A stretch of DNA of 64,000 nt. It comes from Chloroflexota bacterium. GTDB lineage: Bacteria; Chloroflexota; Anaerolineae; Aggregatilineales; J027. How positions within the stretch are numbered: position 1 is the stretch's first letter; each line of letters starts with the position of its first letter. This document shows, one piece after another, positions 49,570 through 59,500 of the stretch. The stretch lies in contig JABFGB010000010.1 in assembly GCA_013112715.1 (NCBI GenBank), positions 62,001-126,000 of the forward strand, written 5' to 3'. The notes beneath the pieces were generated by a model, which was not told the DNA's origin, did not search any database, and saw only the letters and a program-made list of their open reading frames with translations. A program made the translations under genes and the position numbers.

Positions 49570-50244
49570 ATGCGGTGGTATGGATGGCTTGCAGTTCTGG
49601 TAGTAGTCATCATTGGTGGAGCGGTGCTGGTCGTTCTGGCGCTGGATGACCCCGAACTTGTGACGACTGAAGCCAATGTGATGAGCAGCGATTTGGAAGT
49701 GCCAGCTATCGGGTTTACGCAGGTCACGGGCGACTATGACTGGCAGTTCCCGCAAGATTTTGGCCCGCACCCTGACTTTCAGCGCGAACAGTGGGAAATC
49801 CAATCGGGTGAGGACTGCGAAATGTCATTTACCGTGTTGTTTGACCGGGCCAGTTTTGTCGCGGAGACATTTGCGCCTGAGCGTGAATCAGCATGGGCCA
49901 TGAATGGCATTCTACAGGCGACCCTTCGCGTAGAAGGCATTCAGACTGGGGAAGATATAGACGTGACCCGTTCCAGCAGGATGGCGGCAGAATTGGCAGG
50001 GGCGGATGAAAATCGGGTATGGGTTGAAGACTGGGTATGGAATTGGCTGGATGGCACATTGGTCATTGCCGACGAAGATGCCCGATTGGAATTGACCCTG
50101 AGCAATGAAAATGAAGCGACACCGATTGCTGAAATGGGCTGGAATGCCTATACGGTTGTGGGTGATGGGAGCGGAAAGATCGAACTAGGGGAACAGGCTA
50201 ACGAAATAAGCTGTTCCATCACAATTACCCATCGTTTTCAGTGA
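49570..50244 (+). CDS. Single-pass membrane-anchored protein of unknown function
   Basis: 224 aa from the ATG at 49570 (AGGA nine bases upstream); earlier starts are open. An N-terminal helix (WLAVLVVVIIGGAVLVVLAL) anchors a mainly acidic extracytoplasmic part with repeated Trp (DYDWQFPQDFGPHPDFQREQ, VWVEDWVWNWLDG). Two cysteines (EDCEMSF, ISCSITI) could bond. No family is recognised. Confidence 0.6.
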   Translation: MRWYGWLAVLVVVIIGGAVLVVLALDDPELVTTEANVMSSDLEVPAIGFTQVTGDYDWQFPQDFGPHPDFQREQWEIQSGEDCEMSFTVLFDRASFVAETFAPERESAWAMNGILQATLRVEGIQTGEDIDVTRSSRMAAELAGADENRVWVEDWVWNWLDGTLVIADEDARLELTLSNENEATPIAEMGWNAYTVVGDGSGKIELGEQANEISCSITITHRFQ

Positions 50245-50259
50245 AATTGAGAATCCCTT

Positions 50260-50511
50260 ATGGCTCACAAAAGCTCCTTTCAAAAACTGCTGGATTTCTT
50301 AGACCGTTTAGAGGATGAGGGGTTATGGTATCGTCTAACCCATAGTCGCCCTGAAACAATTTGCGTTTTTGTTGGTGTTCCCGGCGAACGGTGGGAAGTT
50401 GAGTTTTTTGCGGACGGACATATCGAATTTGAGCGGTTTAAGAGTTCCGGCGATATTGAGGATGAGAGCGTTTTAGAGCAGGTCATGAAGTGGTACATTG
50501 AGGCGAAGTGA
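50260..50511 (+). CDS. Conserved small protein, tandem copy 1
   Basis: 83 aa. Shares with the next gene the pattern SFQKLLDFLD-x-LEDEGLWYRL, then RPETICV and VPGERWEVEFFADGHIEFER; about 65% of aligned residues are identical. The conserved hydrophobic helix plus GERWEVEFF strand pair is also found in stand-alone genes of Chloroflexota and cyanobacteria. Function unknown; small paired proteins of this size are sometimes immunity proteins. It follows an unknown membrane protein gene by 15 bases. Confidence 0.75.
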   Translation: MAHKSSFQKLLDFLDRLEDEGLWYRLTHSRPETICVFVGVPGERWEVEFFADGHIEFERFKSSGDIEDESVLEQVMKWYIEAK

Positions 50512-50517
50512 ATAACT

Positions 50518-50802
50518 ATGTCACGCAAAAATTCATTTCAAAAACTGCTAGATTTTTTAGATCATTTAGAGGATGAGGGTTTGTGGTATCGCCTAGACCA
50601 TTTTCGTCCAGAGACTATCTGTGTATGTGTGGATGTGCCGGGTGAACGGTGGGAAGTGGAATTTTTTGCGGATGGGCATATCGAGTTTGAGCGGTTTAGA
50701 AGTGTGAATGGTATTGAACCCGATGGTGAATTAGAAAAGCATCTCAAGTTGCACACGGAAGATTACGAGAACGATGATGGCACCAACAATACTCAATCGT
50801 GA
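50518..50802 (+). CDS. Conserved small protein, tandem copy 2
   Basis: 94 aa, paralogue of the previous gene with a longer, acidic C-terminal tail (EDYENDDGTNNTQS). Six bases separate the two genes. Its end overlaps the start of mpg by 29 bases, so the group is cotranscribed with a DNA repair gene. The copies are close in protein but not identical in DNA, so the duplication is not very recent. Confidence 0.75.
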   Translation: MSRKNSFQKLLDFLDHLEDEGLWYRLDHFRPETICVCVDVPGERWEVEFFADGHIEFERFRSVNGIEPDGELEKHLKLHTEDYENDDGTNNTQS

Positions 50803-51379
50803 TTTTTATAGCCAAAATGCCTGTATGGTGGCGCGGGAACTGCTTGGCGCGAGGCTGGTCAGAAAGATTGACGGTCAGCGCATCAGCGGCATCATTGTCG
50901 AAACGGAAGCCTATACCGGGGTGGACGATCTGGCCTCTCATGGCCGCCTAAAACGTACCCCGCGCAATTTGCCGATGTATGAACACCCCGGCCATGCCTA
51001 TGTCTATCTTACCTATGGAATGCACTGGCTGTTGAACGTAGCATGTGAGCCAGAGGGGCACCCAGCGGCGGTCTTGCTGCGGGCGATAGAGCCAGTTGAG
51101 GGATTAGATTTAATGGCGGAGCGGCGGCCTAATCGTCCCACCAAAGAATGGACAAGTGGCCCAGCCCGTTTGACCCTAGCCATTGGTGTGGATGGTCGGC
51201 ACAATCGGGTGAACATAACCGATGAACAGGCTGGACTGTGGATTGAAAAAGGGACACCCATTGAAGATGCACAAGTTAGCACAGGCCCGCGCATCGGATT
51301 GGGCAAACGAGTCCCGGAGCCGTGGTTTAGTATGGCGTGGCGGTGGTGGATTAGCGATAATCCCTATGTGTCGCGCTAA
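50774..51379 (+). CDS. mpg: DNA-3-methyladenine glycosylase, AAG/MPG type
   Basis: Removes alkylated purines from DNA. 201 aa. Landmarks are LNRDFYSQNACMVARELLGARLVR, IIVETEAYTGVDDLASHGRLKRTPRN (catalytic Glu in VETEAY), GHAYVYLTYGMHWLLNVA and PAAVLLRAIEPVEG, then GPARLTLAIGVD and TGPRIGL. The family has a single-domain fold. Two tandem ATGs; it overlaps the previous gene by 29 bases. Confidence 0.95.
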   Translation: MMAPTILNRDFYSQNACMVARELLGARLVRKIDGQRISGIIVETEAYTGVDDLASHGRLKRTPRNLPMYEHPGHAYVYLTYGMHWLLNVACEPEGHPAAVLLRAIEPVEGLDLMAERRPNRPTKEWTSGPARLTLAIGVDGRHNRVNITDEQAGLWIEKGTPIEDAQVSTGPRIGLGKRVPEPWFSMAWRWWISDNPYVSR

Positions 51380-51402
51380 AGAAAGTCGAGAGGGAAAATT
51401 TC

Positions 51403-52014
51403 ATGGAAGGGGAAGTGCGGGTCAGTTGTGGTTCCATGTGCCGCTTGATGGTAGAGGAATCGTATTTGCTGTTGCTCAATCGCAACCGACGCCGCAAAGG
51501 AATTTATGAATTATCCCCGGTGGGCGGGGCGATTCAGGTGCAAAATGTGCAGGCCCTAGCCCCATTTGAAGCACGTTTAGAAAACCCCGATACCCATGAT
51601 TTGCGTTTTTCGATGCGCTCAGAACATCTCGATGCGTTCGGGGTGTGGTTTCGTAAACGCAAAGAACGTGAACTTGACCCATTCCGCGAAATCCGCGAAG
51701 AATTGGTGGATGAATCGGGTGTCTTGGCGGCGCTGCGCCCAGAAGACTTACGCATGGATTTTGTGAAGATTGTGCAAGATAGCAAACAAACCATGCGACA
51801 GGGCAAGACCGGTATCTTCACGTACTACTTTTTCGAAATTTTTGAGGTGAGACCGCGCTCAACTGATGTACTGCTGCGGCTCAAAAATCCCCCATTGAAT
51901 TCTGGGGTGGTGTTGTTGGATGAATCCACCGCACGCAAAGGCGAACCTTTGAAACTCCGTTTTGATGGCGAAGAGCGCACGGTGGGTTTAAACACGAGTT
52001 ATCTATTTCTTTGA
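51403..52014 (+). CDS. NUDIX protein of the SMODS-associated type
   Basis: 203 aa. YELSPVGGAIQV is the start of a NUDIX fold and DPFREIREELVDESGVL contains the core of the NUDIX box (R-E-x-x-E-E). The long insertion before it (about 45-80) and FTYYFFEIFEV follow the pattern of the Sa_NUDIX domain found next to CD-NTase defence genes. No CD-NTase or effector is nearby. GAGGGA lies eight bases before the ATG, 23 bases after mpg. It overlaps the convergent gene by 12 bases. Confidence 0.65.
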   Translation: MEGEVRVSCGSMCRLMVEESYLLLLNRNRRRKGIYELSPVGGAIQVQNVQALAPFEARLENPDTHDLRFSMRSEHLDAFGVWFRKRKERELDPFREIREELVDESGVLAALRPEDLRMDFVKIVQDSKQTMRQGKTGIFTYYFFEIFEVRPRSTDVLLRLKNPPLNSGVVLLDESTARKGEPLKLRFDGEERTVGLNTSYLFL

Positions 52015-52641
52015 GGCTCGACCAACCACTAGCACGCTCCCCAAAAGCAGCGGCGCGAATAGCAAACCGAGACACAATTCGAGTGGCCCAAATGATGATA
52101 TGGGATTGTTATTGACCTCTCCACCTGATTCGAATTCTTCGGATTCAGGCGTTGAGGAAGGAGCTATATCGGGCAATATGGGTGGATGTCCCACCGCGTC
52201 AATCACCCTTTGAATATTTTCGGGTGTGGACTGGGTAACGGCATCAAATTGGCTGGCATAGAAGGCTGTTAGTTGGCCGCTGGATGGATCACCCGACGCG
52301 AACAAGATGATGTTGTCACCCTCATAGACCATCGAAAGACACATTGAACTATAACCAAAATTGTTGACCGTGAGGATGCTTGGCCCGCCACCCCCTTTGA
52401 AATACTGTTTCACCTCAATCGTAGCTATGACAGGATAAAGACTAGAGTTGACCTCTATCACATGCCCTTCCAAGACAATTGGCGCAAATCCGACGCGATC
52501 TTCAAGGGTGTAATCCGGTAATCCGCCGGGGGGCGGGGTACAGGCATGGGCGGTTGGCGTGGAGCTAATCAATTGAGTGAATGCCAATAGGCCAGTCAAC
52601 AAAAAGACGACGCACATCAATCGAAATACAAAAATTTTCAT
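52003..52641 (-). CDS. Secreted, C-terminally anchored protein, paralogue A
   Basis: 212 aa. Signal peptide (CVVFLLTGLLAFTQLISS), a Cys-containing beta domain (ACTPPPGGLPDYTLEDRVGFAPIVLEG, IEVKQYFKGGG), a Ser/Glu/Asn-rich spacer (about 165-190), and a C-terminal helix followed by a basic tail (RASKK) for membrane retention. It is a tandem paralogue of the next gene upstream (52652-53269); both share APIVLxG, EVxxYFKGxG and SMC motifs. Family not recognised. Confidence 0.7.
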   Translation of the reverse strand: MKIFVFRLMCVVFLLTGLLAFTQLISSTPTAHACTPPPGGLPDYTLEDRVGFAPIVLEGHVIEVNSSLYPVIATIEVKQYFKGGGGPSILTVNNFGYSSMCLSMVYEGDNIILFASGDPSSGQLTAFYASQFDAVTQSTPENIQRVIDAVGHPPILPDIAPSSTPESEEFESGGEVNNNPISSFGPLELCLGLLFAPLLLGSVLVVGRASKK

Positions 52642-52651
52642 CGGTTAGCCC

Positions 52652-53269
52652 TCATGAATTGATGCGACGTTTGACCACGATGATTCCCATTGCCAGCGGC
52701 AGAAAACTCATTAAGCAAAGCTCTAGGATACTGGAAACATCATCTTCTTGCCCTGCTCCCTCGAAGGGCGGAATAGCTGAGGCAGCAGTTGGTGTAAAAG
52801 TGGCATTGGGGACAATCGGTTGCTGACCAGCGGCTTCGATTATTTGGTGGATCGTGTCTTCAGTGGCAGGAGCAGTCGCTATCCCATTAAAATAGTACGC
52901 CCCATAGTCACCTGTATTCCATTGACTGGCAAAAATGATGACTGGCCCACCGAGCATCAGTGGTGCTTGGCACATGCTGCCTATCCCATAGTGCATGACC
53001 GGGATAATCGCAGGGCCATCCCCTTTGAAATAACGATGCACCTCCACCTGCGCGGTAAGACCGCTATTGAGCGCGATGACTGTGCCTCCCAGCACAATGG
53101 GTGCTAGAGTTACTTTATCTTGAATGGTGTACTGGATGGGCGGTGGGCCGGGATTCGTGGCGGAAGTAGGGGTACAAGCATGAGCCGTATGGAAAGGACG
53201 GCCCAACGCCAATAAACCTATCAGCAAAAAAGCGATAGCACTGCCTTTGGAAAACCAATTTTGTATCAT
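52652..53269 (-). CDS. Secreted, C-terminally anchored protein, paralogue B
   Basis: 205 aa. Same layout as its neighbour: signal peptide (IAFLLIGLLALGRPFHTAHA), Cys-rich beta domain (ACTPTSATNPGPPP, VTLAPIVLGGTVIAL, QVEVHRYFKGDGPAIIPV), a short linker and a C-terminal anchor with KRRINS. It is the upstream gene of the pair, ten bases from paralogue A, so both are probably cotranscribed. Confidence 0.7.
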   Translation of the reverse strand: MIQNWFSKGSAIAFLLIGLLALGRPFHTAHACTPTSATNPGPPPIQYTIQDKVTLAPIVLGGTVIALNSGLTAQVEVHRYFKGDGPAIIPVMHYGIGSMCQAPLMLGGPVIIFASQWNTGDYGAYYFNGIATAPATEDTIHQIIEAAGQQPIVPNATFTPTAASAIPPFEGAGQEDDVSSILELCLMSFLPLAMGIIVVKRRINS

Positions 53270-53355
53270 GTTTCCCTCAGAAAACTATTTATTTTTGACT
53301 CCCACCCGTTTGATAGGACGATGGGGGATATAAAAAAGTTCCAATTTGGAGAAAC

Positions 53356-53385
53356 AAAAAAGGGTGTATCGTTTTGACACACCCC
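53356..53385 (-). terminator. Terminator of the L,D-transpeptidase gene
   Basis: On the minus strand GGGTGTGTC, loop, GATACACCC (one G-T pair), followed by TTTTTT. Twenty bases after the stop codon. Confidence 0.8.
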
Positions 53386-53405
53386 GAAAAATTCGTGATT
53401 TAGGT

Positions 53406-54476
53406 CTATTCGCCGCGATATTCACCACTTGACCATACATGAACGAAGGGGAGGGTATAGCCGCCGTCTTCGCTCCATTTGTAAACCCAGTGTGAATCGG
53501 TGATGCTCATATTGACGCAGCCATGACTGTGCCGATAGCCAAAGCCATCGTGCCAATAGGTGCCATGAATGCTGATGGAATTGTCAAAATAGAGGGTCCA
53601 CGGCACGTTTTCCAAACTATAGAAGTCCGTTTGGCCTTCCGCGCCGCTCATCGGGCCATTACGCAAGCGTGTCCAAGATTGGAAAGTCCCTTCATTAGTG
53701 CTCCATTCCGGCAGGCCGCTGGAAATGAGCGTGGCGAAAACGGGCGTGTCATTTTCATAAGCGACCAAGACCTGTTCAAAGAGGTCAACGGCGAACCAAC
53801 GACCCTTGACGCCTTCGGGACGGTCAATAAACAGTACCTTGCCGACATAAATTTGTTTGACCCACGCATCCGGCCCGATCAAATACCAGTTGTAGCCATT
53901 GACGACCACCGTCGCAAAGATGTTGACGCGAGTGTATTTCTCAAGGCGTTGAGCATCGGGGTTCTCGGCATAACCGGGGGCGACAGCAGGTTTCACCGGA
54001 TAGACAATCCACGCCATGGTGTATTTGGAATCGGGATTGACGAATACGCCAGAAAAACTGCTGGGGCGGGTGACGGCGGTATCACTTTCGCGCACCCATT
54101 CGCCCTCATTGATCTTAATCCAGCCGTCCTGTTGACCTTCGACAGAAACGTAATTAAATCCGGCGGCGATGGTGCGAATCACCGTACCATTGGGCGCGTT
54201 AAATACTTCTGTGCCGTTGGGATTGCTGAGGCGGCGGAAGGCAAAGCGGCTGATTTCCGGTTCATTGGGAGGGAGAGGGCGTACATCGGGTTCTTTGTGC
54301 AACAGCATTTCATCCAACAGGGTTTGATATTGCAGTACGGGCAATCCCGCACGGCATCCACCCGTATTAGGATTATCCAGACAGCCATCTGCATGGGCAG
54401 ACGTAGTAGGCAAAGCAGCAATCGTCAAACTTACGATAAAAATTGCGGTCAGTGTGAGCAGCAATAACCGTTTCAT
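53406..54476 (-). CDS. Secreted L,D-transpeptidase (YkuD fold)
   Basis: Cross-links or anchors peptidoglycan. 356 aa. Signal peptide (LLLLTLTAIFIVSLTIAALPTTSAHA). Residues about 75-135 look like an SH3-type domain (NGTEVFNAPNGTVIRTIAAG). The C-terminal catalytic domain has IHGTYWHDGFGYRHSHGCVNM, the H...SHGCVN signature with the nucleophile cysteine. The spacing of the histidine and cysteine is standard. It stands alone with a good terminator. Confidence 0.95.
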   Translation of the reverse strand: MKRLLLLTLTAIFIVSLTIAALPTTSAHADGCLDNPNTGGCRAGLPVLQYQTLLDEMLLHKEPDVRPLPPNEPEISRFAFRRLSNPNGTEVFNAPNGTVIRTIAAGFNYVSVEGQQDGWIKINEGEWVRESDTAVTRPSSFSGVFVNPDSKYTMAWIVYPVKPAVAPGYAENPDAQRLEKYTRVNIFATVVVNGYNWYLIGPDAWVKQIYVGKVLFIDRPEGVKGRWFAVDLFEQVLVAYENDTPVFATLISSGLPEWSTNEGTFQSWTRLRNGPMSGAEGQTDFYSLENVPWTLYFDNSISIHGTYWHDGFGYRHSHGCVNMSITDSHWVYKWSEDGGYTLPFVHVWSSGEYRGE

Positions 54477-54581
54477 CCGGGTTCTCCAATAAGATTCGAA
54501 TCTTCGAAGTATAGATACTATAGCATGGGCGGGGCTTACTTTTCCAACGGAAGCGCGGCGTTTGGATGACGATGGGTCAAC

Positions 54582-54616
54582 AAAAAGGGGCGCATCTTCG
54601 GAAAAGATACGCCCCT
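54582..54616 (-). terminator. Terminator of the methionine operon
   Basis: On the minus strand AGGGGCGTATCTT pairs with AAGATGCGCCCCT (one G-T pair), loop of five, followed by TTTTT. Thirteen bases after the last gene. Confidence 0.88.
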
Positions 54617-54628
54617 ATAGAAATCGGC

Positions 54629-56500
54629 TTATAAAGGTGTAGGCAGGGCCAGCGCGTCCACGATTTCGGCGGCAAGGTTATAGCGCCCAAACTGCGGCAT
54701 CAGATAGACCCCTTGTACCATGCCCTTGAGTTCGAGAATCAGTTCTTGGGCGATGTGTACGCCTTCCGTTGCGGCATTTTCACCTGCCCGTTCAATCCGA
54801 TCTTTGATGTTATCGGGGATGACGATGCCGGGAACTTCGTTGTGCAAGAAATTGCCATGCCGGGAACTATAGAGAGGCAAAATTCCAGCGAGAATGGGAA
54901 TCTCCAATTTGCCCATTAGTTCCTCATAGCGACGCAGAAATCTTTCGGCGGCGGCAGGCTCAAAAACAGGCTGTGTCAGCGCAAAATCCGCCCCTGAATC
55001 AATCTTCTTTTTCAGCAGATTGACCTCTTTATTCAAATCCGGCGGGTTGAAATTCAGAGCTGTCCCCACAAAGAAGCTGGTGGGCTGGCTTATGGAATTG
55101 CCGGCCTGATCCATGCCTTGATTAAACTGATGTTTGATGATTTTCAGCAGGCCAGTAGGCACGACATCATGATGATCGAAGGCGTCTGGGTAATCGCCGA
55201 TGTGAGTAGGGTCGCCCATCACCACAAAAATATTGCGTACTCCCAGCGCATGAGAGGCCAAGAGGTCGCCCTGTACACGGAGCAGATTGCGTCCCCGCGT
55301 GGGGAAGTGCAGTACGGTTTCCATGCCAATCTGGTCTTGGATAAAGTGCGCGACAGCCCAAGGGCTCATCCGCAACCGGGCCATCGGGCTATCCGAGACA
55401 TTGATAGTGTCTACCCCCGCGCTGTGCAGCATTTCGGCCGCAGCCAAGACCTTTTGAGCGACAAAGCTACGTGGGGGGGCCATTTCCACGGTGATAACAA
55501 ATTTACCCGCCTGCAATTTGCGCTGCAATTCAGTGGGCTGTTCCGGTACATCCACATCGCCATTGGCTTCGGCTTCAGGCAGGCTAACGAAGATGGCTGG
55601 GGTAGAAGATTGGTCATCGAGGGCCTTCCGCATGGCCTGAATATGCTGCGGGGTTGTGCCGCAACAACCACCAATAATGGTTGCCCCGGCTTCCACGAAC
55701 GACTTGGCATAGTCGCCAAAGTAATCCGGCGTGGCGGGGTATAACACACGGCCATTGACCATTTCGGGCCAGCCTGCGTTGGGCATTACCGAGAATCGTG
55801 CTTCGGGAACGGTGCGCTGCATTAGGGTCAAAATACGGCGCAGTTGCGATGGGCCGCTGCTGCAATTCACCCCAATCACATCCACTCCCGCTTGGTGCAA
55901 TGCTTTAGCGACGCTGGCGGGGGTATCGCCCATGAGGGTACGGTCATCGCGGGTGAAGGTCATGCTGGCAACAATTGGGATTTCAGCACGAACATCACGC
56001 GCAACCTTAATGGCGATTTCAATTTCACTGAGGTCACTGAAAGTTTCAAGCAAAATCAAATCTACCCCGCTGTGGATAAGGGCGCTGATCTGTTTGCGGA
56101 AGGCGTCGTAGGCTTGCTCTTCGCGTAGGCGCCCATACGGGGCAAGATGCACCCCCAATGGCCCAACCGACCCCGCGATATAGACGTTATCCCGGAAAGT
56201 CGCCTCAACCACGCGATGGGCCAATTCATAACCTGCCTGATTGATTTCGATGGTGTCATCTTGCAGGTTATATTCCTTCAACTTCAGCGGGTTGGCGCTA
56301 AAGGTATTGGTTTCGATGATTTCCGAACCCGCTTCAATATATTGGCGGTGGACATTGGCGACCAAGCCGGGGTCACTGACATTCAGGCTGTCGAAACACG
56401 CATGGAGGCGCACACCCGTTTGATGCAGCATCGTCCCCATGGCCCCATCAGCCAGAATTGGGCCTTGAGCCAGACGTTCGCGGAATGGAATTTTTGCCAT
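54629..56500 (-). CDS. Bifunctional homocysteine S-methyltransferase / methylenetetrahydrofolate reductase
   Basis: 623 aa. Residues 1-295 are a homocysteine methyltransferase with zinc motif GGCCGTTP (about 278-285) and an earlier Cys in GVNCSSGP. Residues about 320-620 are an MTHFR barrel (KFVITVEMAPPRSFVAQKV, NIFVVMGDP, NFNPPDLNKEVNLLKKKIDSGADFALTQPVFEPAAAERF). It resembles B. subtilis YitJ, which makes 5-methyl-THF for MetH. It is cotranscribed downstream of metH (72-base spacer) under the SAM-I riboswitch and may take over methyl transfer. Confidence 0.94.
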   Translation of the reverse strand: MAKIPFRERLAQGPILADGAMGTMLHQTGVRLHACFDSLNVSDPGLVANVHRQYIEAGSEIIETNTFSANPLKLKEYNLQDDTIEINQAGYELAHRVVEATFRDNVYIAGSVGPLGVHLAPYGRLREEQAYDAFRKQISALIHSGVDLILLETFSDLSEIEIAIKVARDVRAEIPIVASMTFTRDDRTLMGDTPASVAKALHQAGVDVIGVNCSSGPSQLRRILTLMQRTVPEARFSVMPNAGWPEMVNGRVLYPATPDYFGDYAKSFVEAGATIIGGCCGTTPQHIQAMRKALDDQSSTPAIFVSLPEAEANGDVDVPEQPTELQRKLQAGKFVITVEMAPPRSFVAQKVLAAAEMLHSAGVDTINVSDSPMARLRMSPWAVAHFIQDQIGMETVLHFPTRGRNLLRVQGDLLASHALGVRNIFVVMGDPTHIGDYPDAFDHHDVVPTGLLKIIKHQFNQGMDQAGNSISQPTSFFVGTALNFNPPDLNKEVNLLKKKIDSGADFALTQPVFEPAAAERFLRRYEELMGKLEIPILAGILPLYSSRHGNFLHNEVPGIVIPDNIKDRIERAGENAATEGVHIAQELILELKGMVQGVYLMPQFGRYNLAAEIVDALALPTPL

Positions 56501-56572
56501 GTGAATTTACCTCATTCAACCTCGCCCCAACCCCTCCCTTAAAGCAGAGAGGGGCGTAGGCAATGGGCGTTA

Positions 56573-59500
56573 TTATGCGTTGACCAATTGTTCGACACGG
56601 CTAACCCCGACACTGTAATACTTGGCTTCGGGGTGATGGACGACAATGGCTGCGGTGGATTGTTCTGGCACCAATTGATAGGCGGCGGTCAGTTCCATGC
56701 CGAGTTTCTGAACGGTCTCCGGCAGCAATTGGAACACGATTTGATGGTCGTCCAAGTCGGGACAGGCGGGATAGCCCCAGCTATAACGTTTGCCCCGTTT
56801 GATGTTGATACCAAGTTCGTGGTTGATATGCTGATTGACAAAGTTCGCGGTAGCTTCGGCGGTTTGCACGGCCAACCCGTGAAAATAGTAAGCTTCGGTG
56901 TATTGGTCGGAGCCTTGCAGTTTATCAAAATATTCGGTTGCTACCGAGCCAGCCGTGACCACTTGCAAGGGACAGACATCCACTTTGCCGCTTTCGACAG
57001 AGGCGAAATAATCGCTGATGCACAGGAAATCGCCATTCGGCTGACGCGGGAAGCTAAACCGGGCGATTTCAACAGTGTCGCCATCGGCTTCCCATGCCTT
57101 TGGATCATAGATAATCAAGCTCTCCCCATCAGATTGGGCCGGGAAATAGCCATAGACGGCCTGCGGCTTGAGTGTACCTTTGCGGATGGCTTCCTGCTGC
57201 ATCCATGCAAGACGTTCCTCAAAGTCGGCCTGCAATTTTTCCCATTCCTTACCCTGTGTATTCTTGGCCCCCCAACTGAGCCGATAGAGTTCAGGTTTGT
57301 GCAGGTGCGGGAAGACGTTTTCCAGCGGGATGCTCAAAATGGTGCGTGTGCCCCAGAACGGCGGGGTTGGAATATCCGGCGCGGGCTGGACAGTTGATTT
57401 ACCACCGGCAGCGCTGGCAACTTCAGGTCGGGCACGGCCTAGTTCCTCATAGCCCTCGCTGATGATTTGCTCTAGGAAATCTTCGCGCTGATAGGGGTCG
57501 GTGAGTTTATCCATGACCTCCAAGCCCTCGAAGGCGTCCTTGCAATAGAACACCCCCGGCATATAGGGTTCTCCACCATCCTCCAAAAAGAGTATACGGC
57601 GACCAAAACGGCGATTGATTGCAGCACCGCCAACCAGCACCGGGAAATGCAAATTGCGCTTGGCAAGTTCGTTGACAATCAATGGCATCTGCTTGGATGT
57701 GCTGACGAGCAAGGCGCTCAGGCCAATCGCATCGGCGTTGTAGTCAATGGCGGCCTGAATAATCGTGTTGGCGGGAACTTGTTTGCCGATGTCATGCACG
57801 GTGTAGCCATTGTTGCTGAGGATGGTACGCACCAGATTTTTGCCGATGTCATGCACATCGCCATAAACTGTTGCCAGAACAACCGTGCCTTTGGTGGATC
57901 CCTCTTTGCGTTCGAGGAAGTTTTCCAGATAGGCGACGGCTTTTTTCATGACTTCGGCGCTTTGCAGCACAAACGGCAAAATCAGTTCGCCGGAGCCAAA
58001 TTTGTCGCCGACCTCTTTCATGGCAGGCAGGAGGACGTTATTCAACACCCCAACTGCACTTTGTCGGGTCAGGCAGTCGTCAATGAGTTCCTCTACACGA
58101 TCTTTCTTGCGGTGGACGATGTGCCAATGTAGGGCTTGTTCGGCAGTCATGCCCTCGGTGGGGTCGGCAACCGCACCGGATTCGAGGGCAATCTGGTTTT
58201 CCTCGAAATATTGGATAAATTTCGGCAGGGCGTCAATGTGGCGATTAAAAATCAGGTCGTTCGCCAATTGACGCTGATCTTCGGGGATTTCGGCATAGGG
58301 TTTTATATGCTTGGGATTGACAATCGCCATATCCAAACCCGCTTGCACACATTGATAGAGAAACACACTATCCAAAACGGCACGGGCGGCGGGCGAAATG
58401 CCGAAACTGACGTTGCTGACGCCGAGTGAGGTCAATACGCCGGGTAGATTGGCCTTCACTTGCCGGATGCCTTCAATCGTTTCTTTGGCGTCGTTGCGGA
58501 GTTCCTCTTGACCAGTGGTGACAGGGAAGGTCAACACGTCAAAAATCAAGTCGCCCGGTTTCATACCATAGTCATTCACACAAATGTCGTGGATACGGGT
58601 GGCGATTTCCAATTTGCGTTCAGCGGTGTGGGCCATGCCTGTTTCGTCTATCGTCAGGGCGATTACAGCAGCCCCATGTTTCAAGGCAATTGGCACAGTA
58701 CGCTCGATTTTGGCGAGGCCGTCTTCCAAATTGATGCTGTTGATGATGCCGCGTCCCGGATAAACCGCGAGGGCGGCTTCGGCAACATCCGCTTCAGTAG
58801 TATCAATCACCAGTGGGGCAGACACCGACATCGCCAATTTCTTGACGAGGGTACGCATCTGGTCGGCTTCGTCGCTGCGTTCGGTCAGAGCCACCCCAAC
58901 ATCCAAAATATGGGCGCCGCCTTCGACCTGATCCAGTGCGATATTCAAAATGCCGTCATAGTCGTTGTTGAGCAGCAGTTTTTTAACGGCGCGACTGCCT
59001 TGACTATTGACCCGTTCACCAATTAGGGTTGGGCCGGGGTCTTGAATCAGGCTGATGTTCCGCATGGCCGAGGCGACCTGTGGCTCGGTGGTTACTTCGC
59101 GGTGAGGGGCATGGCGATGGGGCTGACCTTTAGTAACGGCATCGCGCAGATGGGTGATGTGTTCGGGCGTCGTACCACAGCAGCCACCAACCACGCTGAC
59201 CCCCCAATCCACAAATTCTGCCATCATCTCAGAGAACGGTTCGGGCAGCATGGGATAGACGGCTTCACCATCTACGTTAATGGGCAGACCCGCATTCGGC
59301 AGGACGCTAATTGGTTTGGTGCTGTTTTCGACCAGATATTTAATGGGGGCACGCATGTGTTCCGGCCCAGTGGAGCAGTTAAGGCCGATGACATCTACGG
59401 GCAAGCCTTCCAAAATCGCCAGCGCCGCGCCGATTTCGGTACCAAGCAGCATACGACCACTGACGTCCAATGTCACCTGTACTTGCAGGGGAATACGCTG

